A stretch of 64,000 nucleotides of DNA from Homalodisca vitripennis (GCF_021130785.1 NC_060213.1:97952501-98016500); one strand, 5' to 3'. Counted from the first letter of the stretch, positions 48,547 through 60,555 are shown. Notes: generated from the sequence alone by a model not told the origin. Numbers and translations: made by a program.

Positions 48547-49485
48547 TTTAAATTTAACTTAGTTTTTTCTGCGGTATTAGTATATTTATTGTTATCGATC
48601 AAAGTAGACAATTTATCATAAAACAAATTAAATGCCAAATTAACATCAGTGGTCTCCAAAATATCCGACCAATCACTCTCCAAAATATCAATGCCAAGAA
48701 CTTTATAATCAATGAAACATCCATAATGAACTCTTCTTTCTGCAATTCCAAAGTGAGTGAAATCCACTATGCACGCCACTGATCTGTGGTCAGTTACATT
48801 TGTTTCAATCACCGATACTTTGTGAGCTTCATAAACCTTGGAACTAAACCATATGTGATCTATACATGAGGAGGAAATACCCTGCACTCTCCTATCTAAG
48901 TCAACAAGTTGTTGAAACCCAAGACTAGCCATTGAATCCAAAAATTCATCACTAAGGCTATTTTCCGACTTAATGTTAATATTAAAGTCACCCAAACATA
49001 TAATATTATCACAATTAATTTTTGATAACGAGCACGTCAAATCATGAATGACATCCCTTGCCAATGATATATGCCAACGATATAAACCAAGAACATAAAA
49101 AGAAATATTATTTAAACGACATGAGACCAAAACCACATCACAACCAGGTATATCACATTCACGCAGAACTGATGTTATAGACTGATGTATATAGACAATG
49201 ACACCACTACTTCTCACAGCAGAGTTGCAAGATGCAAATATTTGATAACTATTAATATTATATAAAACAGCTTCTTTCTCACTTACCAACCAAGCCTCAG
49301 ACAATACAATTACTTGAGGCTTTACCTGCAAGCAATTTAAATAAGCAATAAATGAATCAACACTCCAAACAAATCAACTTTTTGTTTACACTCCTAATAT
49401 TTGTGTGCCACAATAATAAACACCTTTTCTCACTATAAAATTGATTTATATCATTAATGCTCTCTAAAAGTGTTGAACTAGACAT
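48540..49485 (-). pseudogene. LINE apurinic-type endonuclease domain
   Basis: This is the ORF2 start of the same LINE. A Met at 49485 opens a frame with LLWHTNIRSVNKK, the usual 'HlNirSl-nK' first strand. A frameshift near 49350-49380 moves to the frame that carries the rest: IVLSEAWL (catalytic Glu), YVLGLYR, CLGDFNINI (the GDFN Asp/Asn pair), SCIDHIWFS and TDHRSV (catalytic Asp-His). These are the APE-type endonuclease motifs that nick target DNA. The domain ends at KTKLNLKC with a shift into the RT. The position expected to be YRPP reads YRWH, so activity is doubtful even ignoring the shifts. No gag-like ORF1 is visible upstream. Confidence 0.85.
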
Positions 49486-51234
49486 TATTTATAATTTACA
49501 TTTTTTACATTAAAAACAAGAACATAATCAGTTATACAACAGTAGACATAAAACACTAGTAACTTAACCACAATGATTTCATACACACATACAAATAAAT
49601 ATACAGAAAAAATTACTTACTTGCAATTGTATATGTGCATATAGTAACAGCTAGATTTACATTTAAGAAACATTGTCTGACACAATACAAATCAAGAATA
49701 CAAACAAATTTTTCTAATTAAATTATTATTCTGTTACACCAAAATAAACATCAAGTTTTTCTTCTAAGCTTAAAACGGAAATGAATTATTTGAATCAGAA
49801 AGACAATGCATAAAATTAAAATAAAATGATACTTCTCAAAGCAAGAAATATTTAAATATAAAAATTAAACAACAATCTGAATCCTTATCAAAGGAGACAA
49901 AACAATATGTGAGAAAAGAATATTGATTTTCTACAACATGGCAATAAGAGAATTTTGCTTGAGGTGATGAAATGGCTTGCTGAAGGACCTTGGTAGTTGG
50001 TGAAGATAAGAGTAAAAATATAATAGTGATGGCACAGATTACAGTGACTGAAGTTATCATTAACCAACACAAGAACATGTTGTTTGAATCTGTCCTTTGG
50101 TCAATCCACAGCACCAAACACAAGAATCCAGTTTCCAGAAATGCTCTGTCCAAACTTGATTGTCTGGCCATCTGTTGACAATTTACTCAATTACCGTTTC
50201 TCAATTTTTCCAAATCCTGTATGCTGGCTATTTTTACTGCATTCGAGTCTCTGTCCTTTCTCATGAATATTTTTGAGTTTGATATCCATAGGTACTGATC
50301 GTTTTTTTCAGCTTTTACCAATCTTGATTCATAGAATAGTTTTTTTGAACTGTAGTTGTATTTAATTTTTCATACTGGCTGAAATATACCCAAATGTTTG
50401 TATTTGCATATTTACACCATATGGCATTTTTAATATTAATTGCAATAAATAATAATAATATTTATCATAAATAACAATAATGTAAATATTTATTTCTTGG
50501 GTCACCTGATAATGAAACGTTTGGTTTCGAAAGGCGTCGTCCAAAAATAAACAAAATTAGAAAATGATTCATGATATAAAAGTCCCATTTATTAAATTTT
50601 ATTTTGACAATTTAATTAAAAATTCAACGATACCAAGTTTTTTGATAACAAGTTTAAGAAAATCGGTCGATAACAACTAAGGGGGATAATGCCCTTTTAA
50701 ATAACCGAGTACTAAACATTATCCACTGTCATTATATGACAACACTGTTTTTGAGCCACAACAATCAACTTTTTTAATTTTAGCTGTTTTAATCAGCTGA
50801 TTATAACATTACATTATTGAATTTTGGTCATAATATCCTTACATATTGCAGCATTTAGGTTTATTTTGATGAAAACATAAGAAATTTTCTTCTGTAGTTA
50901 AGCCTTTAGATTGAGATATATATATACTAAATTTCAACTTATTACAACAAAGTGATCTCAAATTGAAAATTGTTAAGTAAAAGACAAAATGGCTGCTATT
51001 CGGGTAATTATTGATTTTTTGAAAGTTTAAATAAGACATTTTAGTTTGTCTTTGGTATAGGAATTATACCTGAAAATATTGATAGAGTTCTGGGAAAACC
51101 TCTATGTTTCCTAGCTTGTATATTTAAAACTAACCATCAGATACATAAATAATTGTTATATCACCATCAGGCAACTAAATACAGACTGAAAGTCACCACT
51201 TCAAGGATCTGTTACTAAATAGACTTCAACTCTA
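49486..51234. other. AT-rich spacer with an unassigned membrane-like ORF
   Basis: 49836-50171 on the minus strand is open for 111 codons, starting MARQSSLDRAF and containing a hydrophobic stretch (MFLCWLMITSVTVICAITII). Another frame over the same DNA also reads plausibly, so a real gene is not established. 50500-50560 (plus) carries GAAACGTTTGGTTTCGAAAG, a phrase repeated in inverted orientation near 54620. Confidence 0.3.
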
Positions 51235-51560
51235 TGACTGCAAGTTTGAACTTACCACATGAATAACAACTCTGAGCGAGCAAGAGTGATATTATTTTAT
51301 AGATATCAACTCTGTGCAAGCATGTCTGATGTTATTTCATTGAGGTCAACTCCGTACAAGCAAGAGTGGTGTTACCGCATAGATCTTAACTCTGAGTGAC
51401 AAATGTGATATTACCACATAGACATCAATTCTGAGTAAGCAATTGTGATGTTATCATATAGTGACCAAATCTGTGCAAACAAATGTGAAGTTACCACATA
51501 TAATTCAATTCTGAACAACAAGAGTGAGGTTGCCATAGTGATATCACCTCCGTGCAACCA
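51235..51560. repeat. Degenerate 40-bp minisatellite, about 8 copies
   Basis: CAACTCTG-type anchors lie at 51267, 51307, 51347, 51387 and 51426. Each unit reads roughly 'agacatcaactctgagcaag' then 'caagtgtgatgttaccacat'. Copies are diverged by several substitutions each. Confidence 0.85.
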
Positions 51561-52860
51561 TGTGTAGAGTATCCATGGACATCGTGTGAAGTATCCACAT
51601 GGACATTGTTGTGGCCAACCTGGACGTGAGAAGCAGTAACGAGTGATCATTTCCAACCTGAAATTCTATTAGTTATTGCTGAAGACGACAGTGAAACATT
51701 AAGCAAGTATGAGGTTACCATATAGACATCAACTCGTGCGACCATGTGTGAAGTATCCACATGGACATTGTTGTGGCCAACCTGGACGTGAGACGCAGTA
51801 ACGAGTGATCATTGCCAACCTGAACTTCTATTAGTTATTGCTGAAGACGACAGTGAAACACTAAGCAAGTATGAGGTTACCATATAGACATCAACTCGTG
51901 CGACCATGTGTGAAGTATCCACATGGACATTGTTGTGGCCAACCTGGACGTGAGACGCAGTAACGAGTGATCATTGCCAACCTGAACTTCTATTAGTTAT
52001 TGCTGAAGACGACAGTGAAACACTAAGCAAGTATGAGGTTACCATATAGACATCAACTCGTGCGACCATGTGTGAAGTATCCACATGGACATTGTTGTGG
52101 CCAACCTGGACGTGAGACGCAGTAACGAGTGATCATTGCCAACCTGAACTTCTATTAGTTATTGCTGAAGACGACAGTGAAACACTAAGCAAGTATGAGG
52201 TTACCATATAGACATCAACTCGTGCGACCATGTGTGAAGTATCCACATGGACATTGTTGTGGCCAACCTGGACGTGAGACGCAGTAACGAGTGATCATTG
52301 CCAACCTGAACTTCTATTAGTTATTGCTGAAGATGACAGTGAAACACTAAGCAAGTATGAGGTTACCATATAGACATCAACTCGTGCGACCATGTGTGAA
52401 GTATCCACATGGACATTGTTGTGGCCAACCTGGACGTGAGACGCAGTAACGAGTGATCATTGCCAACCTGAACTTCTATTAGATATTGCTGAAGACGACA
52501 GTGGAACACTAAGCAAGTATGAGGTTACCATATAGACATCAACTCCGTGTGACCATGTGTGAAAATATCCACATGGATATCGTTGTGGCCAACCTGGACG
52601 TGAGACGCAGTAACGAGTGATCATTGCCAACCTGAACTTCTATTAGTTATTGCTGAAGACGACAGTGAAACACTAAGCAAGTATGAGGTTACCATATAGA
52701 CATCAACTCGTGCGACCATGTGTGAAGTATCCACATGGACATCGTTGTGGCCAACCTGGACGTGAGACGCAGTAACGAGTGCTCATTGCCAACACGTCTT
52801 TTCTTAGCTACAGTTGAAGATGACAGTGAAACACTGAGCAGCTAAGTATAGGCCAGTGAT
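51561..52860. repeat. 162-bp tandem array, about 8 copies
   Basis: GGCCAACCTGGACGTGAG recurs at 51613, 51775, 51937 and onward every 162 bp to about 52750. Part of each unit ('gaggttaccatatagacatc' then 'aactcgtgcgaccatgtgtg') resembles the 40-bp minisatellite immediately upstream. The first and last copies are more diverged. Confidence 0.93.
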
Positions 52861-53400
52861 TGACAATTGCTATTCTGATTCCTGTACGTAGGCGTGTGTC
52901 AGTTCCATTCATCTAATCCATTTCGCTACTGAATCTGACATCCTCTCTTGACCTTAGCTAGGACAACCTAACAGTTACATCTTCAATTGTTCTCGTACAG
53001 AGTATATAATGTTTGTTTACATAATATTTCTGTTGATAATTACACAAATTTAGGAGAAATTAATTTTTTGGGAACTATTTGAAAACTGATTGTATGTCCA
53101 AAGCTTCTTAAAATACAGATAAACTTTGAAATACTTTTTCGAAATTTGGTTAAAATAAAATCAGTGCGGGAATTCATCTATTAATATTATAAATATTAGA
53201 GTTTATATACCAAAGAAAAATAAGCAACTTATAGAGACTAACAATAAACTTGTATAGTATTAAGATAGCAACTTTAGTTACCACAGTTTTTTTTTTCAAA
53301 AATATTTTTTATAATTATTATGGATGAAAATGGGTGCTGAAATTTGCATAGCCCAACATTACTATCACATTAAAAGCTACTAGGTTAAGCAATTTTAATA
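52861..53400. other. AT-rich spacer
   Basis: Nothing recognised. Confidence 0.4.
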
Positions 53401-54287
53401 TACAGGATGTCTTAAAAAGAATGCACTTATTACAAAGTATTATTTTTACTAAACTATCAATTGTGCCTCAACTCAGCTATTGGAGGAACAAATAAAAAGT
53501 CTAGTTTATATTAATAGCCGCTAGAAGTCACTTGTCTTCTGTTTTGCTTGTTAACTGTCATATGTTTAAAATGGCTACTCCGAAGCAGAAATGATTTGGT
53601 GTTCTTGAGTTTCCGAAGTGCAATTCTGTGATTACAGTGCACAGACGTTTCAGTTTGAGGTACTAAATTTATCCTTCAGATGAGTGGAACATTTGCAGAT
53701 GGTATCAACAGTTTGTAGATATAGGATGTGTATGTAAAGTAAAGAGCCCCGGCCACCCTCGTGTTCCTGAAGAAAATGTTGCATGAATTCAAACTGCTTT
53801 CTAACGTAGTCCTTCAAAATAAATTTGCGTTGTCAGTCAGGAGTTAAAACTGCCTACAACAATTTAGCGTGTTTTGAGACGTAGGTTGGTTATGAAGCCG
53901 TACAAGTTACAGTTATTACAAGTTCTACGTCCTGATGACAAACAAAATCCTGTGGCATTTGACACCTTGTGACATCTTCCTGTGGTATTGTGTTAAAGTC
54001 AACATGTTTATGTACCACCACTTCACAGAACCTGGAAGAGTTGAAGAACTGGATCCGTACTGCCATAACATCAGTGACGAAAGGACATGCTTGCCCGAGT
54101 ACGGGAGGAATTTTAGTATGGGTGTGATATTGCTTGTGTCGCTAATGGAGGATGTACTGAACATATGTCATCTGAACTTGAGAGGTTCATAAATATGTGT
54201 GTAAAGTTTCATACTCGTATGTCTTAAGCTTAATGAATACAGGTATATGCGTTCAAAATACGTATATTCCTTTTGAAACCCCTAGTA
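53401..54287 (+). mobile_element. TIR element with internally deleted transposase
   Basis: The left end TACAGGATGTCTTAAAAAGA and the reverse complement of the right end, TACTAGGGGTTTCAAAAGGA, are imperfect inverted repeats. The element is about 887 bp and contains only the two ends of a transposase. I could not settle the target-site duplication. Confidence 0.65.
53571..54192 (+). pseudogene. Transposase relic with DUF4817-type HTH
   Basis: From ATG at 53571 one frame reads MATPKQK, a stop, FGVLEFPKCNSVITVHRRF, later ICRWYQQFVDIGCVCK, PRVPEENVA and RRRLVMKPYKLQLLQVLRPD. This is the N-terminal helix-turn-helix of an insect transposase family often annotated with DUF4817. At least six in-frame stops interrupt it. 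After 53935 another frame gives WHLTPCDIFLWYCVK, the conserved 'DLTPCDFFLWG' segment near the last catalytic Asp, then a further shift gives KDMLARVREEF and NGGCTEHM, the family C-terminus. The catalytic core between these segments is missing, so this is a defective internal-deletion derivative. Confidence 0.75.
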
Positions 54288-54624
54288 TTTTACAATATTC
54301 TAATAAAGTAGGATCCCAAAACTTTTTCTTTTTGACTGGTTTAAAAAATATATAACATCATTTTTAGAAGTTAAATGATCCCAAACTTAAAATAAAACAA
54401 CTTCTTTTTATTTCTTCACTACCAGTAATACCAAAATTAGTTATAATGAGAAAGGAACAAATGTAGTAGAAATTATAATTAGAAAATAATAATAAAAATC
54501 CATCTAAATAAACAGATGGAACGCCTGGTAAACCATTGAATAAAACTAGTAGCTATTAAAACAACACTTTTCCAGAACTGTTAATTTTGGACGAGGCCTT
54601 TTGAAACCAAAGGTTCTATCTTCA
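54288..54624 (-). repeat. Penelope-like 3' UTR-type segment (inverted copy)
   Basis: Read on the minus strand, 54640-54580 gives GAACCTTTGGTTTCAAAAGG and CTCGTCCAAAATTAAC, matching 50515-50555 on the plus strand (AACGTTTGGTTTCGAAAGGC then GTCGTCCAAAAATAAAC). Similar phrases occur in 3' regions of Penelope-like elements. No coding is present. Confidence 0.35.
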
Positions 54625-55690
54625 GACGACTCCACAAAAAACTCTTGGACCTTTGACGTTCAACCTGTACACTTCTGATTTCCCCAGTTGTGTGCAAAGT
54701 TGCACAGCTCATTTATACGCTGATGACTGTCAGTTGCACTTGTCTTGTAATCCTAGCTCGGCTGAAACCATTGCCAAGATTAACTCTGACCTTACCAGCA
54801 TTTGTACATTGTCAAACAACAATGGTCTCCGGTTCAAAACAGGCAAGTCCCCTGTCATTCATCTAGCTTCACACAATGTGGTACAGGCCCTCAGTGTGGA
54901 TGAGATGGTCAGAATCGATGGTAAGGGCTTGATTGTGTGTGACACGGTGGAGACCCTCGGCGTCATGCTTGATAGCGATCTTACATTCTTTGATCACTTT
55001 GCTGATGCTACCCAACATTCATTAGGCAGGTTGAGGGGCCTGTATAGATTTTAGAAAGTTACTGCCAGAATCCGCAAAGTTACAGGTTATGCAGTCTTTA
55101 GTTTTCTCTGTGTTCTACTATTGCTATCATGGTCGTGGAAACAGTGTCATGAGGGAGGACATTGGAAGGAATCAAAGAATACGAAACTCAGTCATCCATT
55201 TTGTATTCTGTCTGTAACAGTTTGTCCATGTATCCTCTCATCGAGATGCGGCAAATGTTTTGTGTATAGAGTAGGTATACGGAGTGATTACAGTTTGCAT
55301 AATCCATAAGGCTGTAACATTCAGAGAATCTCTTTATATTTGTGAGAAGTTTATGCAAAGAAAGGATGTCTCACAACTAGCAGCCACCTTCACTTCCCCA
55401 GAGTGAGGCTGGAAGTTGAAGCTTTTCCTACTTTGGCCCCAAAATGTACAATAACCTACCTGGTGGCTTAAGGAGCACAAAATCGTCTAGTTTTAGATTT
55501 AAAGCTATAGATTTTTTACTGTTTTCTTTTTTAATTTGTACCAATTAGATTTAGATTATTTAAAGATTGAATAGAATAAGTCAACCATTGAATAAGTTCA
55601 TAGAATTAAGACTGACATGAGTTGCTCTGAAAAGCAATGTACTCTATACAGAGTAACGCTCTAAATAAAAATGACAATTGTATTTTTTTA
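54625..55690 (+). pseudogene. 5'-truncated, decayed LINE RT
   Basis: The element begins in the motif B region (TPQKTLGPLTFNLYTSDFPS, normally GVPQGSVLGPLLF), then HLYADDCQLHLS (motif C with both Asp), and an open run to 55054. Beyond frameshifts come SLVFSVFYYCYHGRGNS, RIRNSVIHFVFCL and HVSSHRDAANVL (the 'iq-lqN-c-Rfi--l' region). It closes with FGPKMYNNLPGGLRSTKSSS and FRFKAIDFLL (the C-terminal 'yGpklyN-LP--lr--s---FK--L--fLL' signature). The 3' end near 55665 is AT-rich (AATAAAAATGACAATTG). It is a different lineage from the LINE at 43.8 kb, judging by motif C (YADDCQLHLS versus YADDTVLLL). Confidence 0.82.
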
Positions 55691-55739
55691 TTTTAAAGTT
55701 TTACATACCAAGTCACCAAAATATCATGCATATATACAC

Positions 55740-56080
55740 ATGTTGAGGTACTTAAGCTACATTTGTTAATATGTCACGTGTAATCTCATATAATTGTACT
55801 CAGTTTGATTAAAAATTATTTACTCTACTATTTTCTCGTTTCCATCATGGTTAGCTATATGACCAATGTAGAAATATTCACTAACCCAAATCCCATGAAG
55901 TGACATGCACCATCATTGAAATCAGTGTTCCTCGAATAGAAATGAAGTTTCATGCACAATTTCGAGTCTATAGGTTGAACGCTTTCATATCGTGTGGACA
56001 GACAAACAGAAAGAAATTACATTTTTTCTCGCTCCTCGAGTGTTAGGCTTCGCTATAACTCAGCCAATTAAAATTTGTAA
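55740..56080 (+). repeat. Dispersed repeat family, copy C
   Basis: Ordered blocks 'tatgtcacgtgtaat', 'gtacTcagtttgattaaaa', 'gaagtgacatgcaccatcat', 'caatttcgagtctataggtt', 'gtgtggacagacaaacag' and 'ttaggcttcgctataactc' followed by 'agccaatt' match copies A (6.5 kb) and B (12.8 kb). It shows no coding. Confidence 0.65.
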
Positions 56081-57681
56081 AATATTGAGATGAGAGTATA
56101 ATTATTATCATTTGCTACCCTTTAACTAACTTCTAAGTAATAAAGTATTCCTAACATGATTAATCTACTTTACAACGTGCACACATCTGGCTGTTAGAGC
56201 GAAAAACTCTCATGTTGAACAAAGGCATTACACATTAATCACTGCTTATTGTTATTTGTTAAATGACCAAAATTAATGTTGGGGTTTTCACTAAATACTT
56301 AAAAAAATGTTTTCAGGATACAAATTTGTTGATTTTTGAAATTATGAGCACTCAGACACTCAATATAATTGAGAGTAACATGTAAGGCTATAACGATTTC
56401 TCATATTTCAAATCATAAAAGTCCATTTGCCATCGTTCAGTGCACAATAAAATCAGTAACACTACATTTCGAGATCTGTAATCTGATCTCTTCTTCAGGA
56501 AGAGAAATCCGAAAAAAATCTTGTTTCCTTCATAATCCTCCCATCGTCAAAACATACTTCAAACAAAGAATAAAAGTCCAGTTACAAAGTACTGTTAGTT
56601 GTATTTTAGAAATACCTTGATAAGTCTTTAAGTATTCTTATAATGCAATCTAAATTTCTTTTGCCATTAAATTCCCTAAAATAAAAATGTATATACTAAT
56701 AGAAGATAAACTTTCAGTGCAACATTAAACGTTTTTGTATAAACTAAAACACTGGACTTTTAATATTACGATTCCGAAAAGTTATAATTTAGTTGCGCTG
56801 TCAGAAAACTATAAGTGGTGATTATAATTAGCCCACATGATAATATTTTTAGTATTCTCACATGTTTGGCCACACATGTACACCGTTCTACTTCCGTTAA
56901 AATAGCCTTTGTTTTATAACACAGTTTACTGTTACAGTCGGGGGTCGCCAGGTTGTTATTGATTTGCTATTTCTGTCCTCACACATGTAAATACATGGTA
57001 GCGCTCTCTCTCCCTCACTGTTCAGTTCACTGCTTTCTTTCATCACTCTATTATAAATAGTCCCTCGCTATTAATTGACTGATATTTCCAGAAAACCTGT
57101 CCCACAAGGATGTGTAATACATCAACAAGCCAATGTCCTGGAATAACACACTGAGTTTATATTTATGAAAAATCACAGTTGGACCTGGTGGCATTGTTCT
57201 GTAATCAAAATTTAAAAATAGTTTGAAGTTAGACATAATGGAATTGAACTCTGAGTCGTGTAATGTCCACATTAGAGCCTTATAATGGTGTCCAAGTAAG
57301 AAAATAGTGTACATAACCAATTCACCAATGTAACTGTTCAAAAACCCTGTAAAATTTCTTGGTTACATTACATAACAAACTAACCAGAACTGAGCAAATG
57401 AATAGTTTGTTACTAACAAAGAATAAATTGAAAGAATAAGAGGATTTCAGACATTTGCCATTGTTGTATGTTGAAAAAAAAAACACTACATTCAAAAATT
57501 GGGAGCTATCCTTTCAAATGAATTGAAGTCATAAGCAAGCACACAAAAAAAGCAAAATACAAATCAACATATAGCGATGGACTCGTAAAAGTCAGACTTG
57601 ACAACAGAACTAGCCATTTCTTTCATTTCAGATCAAGAACAAAATAATTAAACTGAATGTATGTGCCTTTCTCCCATCCCT
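56081..57681. other. AT-rich spacer
   Basis: No gene recognised. ORFs at 56369-56620 and 57051-57341 have no known motif or convincing context. Confidence 0.35.
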
Positions 57682-58525
57682 TCAATTGTCATTCAGTTTT
57701 TTTTTTTTTGTGTGGCATGCCGCCATGCCAAGGAATGCAGATATTGAGTTTTCCTGTGTCTCACCTTCTCTAGTGTGTGTAGCACGTGTTGTGCAGTGAT
57801 GTTGTATATGCTTCGTCTGACCACTCTGAACTTTCAGGTACATGTATGACATACAGTCTGTAATCAAGTTTGACTTTGGCTTGTTCATTGCTATATACTG
57901 ATTTGGGCTTCACTTTTCTTGTCTTAAGTTTTTTTGCACTAGAAGTAGAGGACATTTCAGTCCTTGAAATCAGGATAATGTTCTATTTTTGAAACATATC
58001 AAGATGGGAAATTTCCAAAATCCTTTTATCCTTTCAAGTGATAGTGTAGAGTTTGAATACAACTAGCATCTGGCATATACATAGTTTGATACATACAATG
58101 GATCACCAGCTGTGAAACTGCTAAAATAGTATACTACTAATTATTGGAAACTCATAAAGGTAATTCAACTGGAAACATTAACCCTTCAACACAAAAGTTT
58201 TATTAGAAGGATTTTCATGGTTTCAATAGTTTCTTGACCCTTAAATACTCTCATTATGGTCATGATTTGACAATAAATGCTGAAACAGAACATAACACAA
58301 ATCGGTTTTTTTTGTTAGTAAAGAAACAAAATGCAAAATGAGTCTAGTACAGTTATACAAGAATACATTGATCAAGTCAATTACCTTTCAAGCCAACCAC
58401 CGTTAATTAAAGTTGGGTCCTCCTGCCTCCTTTGCCAGAGACTAGAGACTCATGTACACCAGACTGCAAAAGTTCCTAACGTAAGAAGCAGGAAACGTCG
58501 CCTGCGTCCAAGAGTAGCGTGTTAG
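57682..58525. other. Two unassigned coding-like stretches
   Basis: 57770-57955 (minus) reads MSSTSSAKKLKTRKVKPK and continues for 61 codons with a mixed, soluble composition. 58331-58525 (plus) reads for 64 codons with a CLLCQ pair and a basic RSRKRRLRPRV end. Neither matches a family I know, and they face opposite ways. They could be exons, mobile-element fragments or chance. No splice structure could be settled. Confidence 0.2.
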
Positions 58526-58689
58526 GCCAAGCAGCCAACCTGACGATATTTTGGATGTACAGAGAGCTCACTTACGATTTTGCTACTATACCCTGACTCT
58601 CATTAAGTTATCAACAAACAGCCACTGTTAATATCTATAGATGACGTATAGCATCTGTCAAAAAATCTTGAAGGGTTAACAGGATTCTT

Positions 58690-59110
58690 ATCCTACTGAA
58701 AGTGTTGCCAGTTCTGGCTGAGCTGCTGACACAGACACGCCTTCCAAATATTTCATATAATAATTCATTGTCACTGACAGCTCTTTACATCGAAGAAGTT
58801 GGAGATTCCTGTATACCGACGAGAAGAATGTCCAAACTGGAGAGGGTCTACCAATACAATAGAAGACTTATTTTACCCATGTATATCGCTCAACACTCTG
58901 AAGAAAAACTATCCTATATCAAGTGAATACTATAAAAACACAAACAACCATTAAAAAGTTTCAGGGGAATGCTTTTAAGATTGAATTTTGTGACTTCCTT
59001 GTTAAATGCCTAATGTCTACACCATTGATGAATTCCTGAACCATTCTGAACCTCAAGAACTCAATAATATCATCTGCCTTTTTTTATATTTAAATAATGT
59101 TATACACGTT
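58690..59110 (+). pseudogene. LINE C-terminal remnant
   Basis: One frame gives LTALYIEEVGDSC, then YQYNRRLILPMYIAQHSEEK and LSYIK. This follows the C-terminal LINE pattern 'LpslYi-E...-YNtR---l-p--hrl---kkSl-Yig'. After a shift, NAFKIEFCDFLVKCLM near 58970-59015 and VYTIDEFLN near 59018-59045 match the terminal 'FK--l--fLl---fYsidEFLn'. All catalytic parts are absent. The 3' flank is AT-rich (AATAAAAATATATATTAATG). Confidence 0.55.
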
Positions 59111-59759
59111 GATGTATAAATCCAAGTTTATGTATTTCTTGAATTTTGTTGCTCTTAAGGAATACATTAATAAAAATATATATTAATGAAATTTGAAATT
59201 GAGAGTGGATTTACTACACTATAACAACCATAACTGTAATCTCTCCTGTTGGAGATCCATAATGTCGTTTTCTTGGTTGCTACTGGCCTTTGGGCTATTT
59301 AAAACTTGTTGTTTATGGAAAGTTAACTGAATTTTGTACATAGCCTATTTGAAAATTGAAGAAACGTCTAAGACTGTTGTGGCCTGGTCAAAATTAAATA
59401 GGGTTAAACTAGTACCATTCTTAGAGACTTGATTGATAACGTCTTTATGATGGACCATTCTAGTAGGCACGAAGAGCACCTAATTGAGAAAAGTAAGTAA
59501 TGGTTTTATCTGCACCAAAGAACAAAATTAATACTTCCTACAGAACACTCTTTTAGTTTCGGGTTTTTTGAGGTTCAGGAACAGTTTATAATAAAATAAC
59601 GCATTTGTTTAGTGTCTATTTCAAACAATTTGAAATTGGAATACATTATCCAATTGAGATGTCTTATTAATTCGTACTCAGAATCATTGTCTTTTGTTTA
59701 GTTATATTATTTTACTGGGTTTCGCACAATTTATGATGTGCAGTAATAATATTTCAAAA
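59111..59759. other. AT-rich spacer
   Basis: Nothing recognised. Confidence 0.4.
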
Positions 59760-60016
59760 CACGTTGTCTCCGCCAACAGCGTGTGTGCAAGCAGGAAATA
59801 ACAAGACTGTAAATAAACACCTGGACGGACTCGTGCGAAGCTGTCAGTTTTACGGCGCTGGGAATACCGCCTGAGATGAAGGCTACGGTTAATGGAGTGA
59901 ATCAGGCTTGCTCGATTTAGCCCCACGGTCGACACTTCCAGCACTGAACCTCGGCTTAGCTCACTCTCGCGTCTCGCACCACTCCACAATCCGGACCGTG
60001 GGGTAGGCTGACTCAC
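59760..60016 (-). other. GC-rich island, possible intron start
   Basis: A GC-rich, CpG-containing stretch immediately after a consensus donor on the minus strand (60016/60017). The minus strand is open for 104 codons (59702-60016), but that frame does not continue from the candidate exon and has no known domain. A CpG-rich first intron or alternative promoter would fit. Confidence 0.25.
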
Positions 60017-60077
60017 CTGTCATCGACCACAATCATTCGAGCACTTGCTCTCTTCGTACTATAACATTTCCATCCAT
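60017..60077 (-). CDS. Candidate internal coding exon (61 nt)
   Basis: On the minus strand, GAATGATGTAG|ATGG supplies an acceptor and GATGACAG|GTGAGT an excellent donor. Joined after the candidate start exon at 60556-60632 (which ends one base into a codon), the 61 nt stay open: 20 codons plus two bases, reading DGWKCYSTKRASARMIVVDD. The acceptor's pyrimidine tract is weak and the peptide matches nothing I know. Alternatively it is a first exon with its own ATG (a 14-codon frame) or a chance donor. No further exon could be placed downstream. Confidence 0.22.
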
Positions 60078-60555
60078 CTACATCATTCACAACAATTCAA
60101 GTTTCAGATGGATTTTGTCACAGAATATGCTCTAAAGGGCGGCAGTAGTGAAATAATCCGAGTTTTATGCTAATAGAACAATGTTAAACTTCCAACGCTT
60201 TTAACGGTCTAACTTAAGGCTTTAGTACCCGTCTTACAATTATGGAATACGTCTAATTTTAAACATGTGATAAACACACAGCGAAACACAATTTGAATTT
60301 TTCTGGTAAAGTGTATATGTTTTTCATACTCTAACAACCAATAACATTATTTTTTTTAATGGAAATAAATTAGATTAATATTAATTTCATCTTTGAAATA
60401 AGGCATCTCCCATAACTCTATAACTATAAAAATAAGAGCATAAAAGTATTTGAACTTTATCACTGCTCTTATGAGACTTAAATCAAGATGGCTGCCACTA
60501 ACAAATCAAAGTAACAAAGAAGTGTTTAAGAATCTTGTCTGACAACGGCACTGAC

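Noticed and set aside
49836..50171. 111-codon minus-strand ORF with a membrane-like segment
   Set aside because: A second frame over the same DNA reads equally well and no homology is recognised, so it is not called as a gene.
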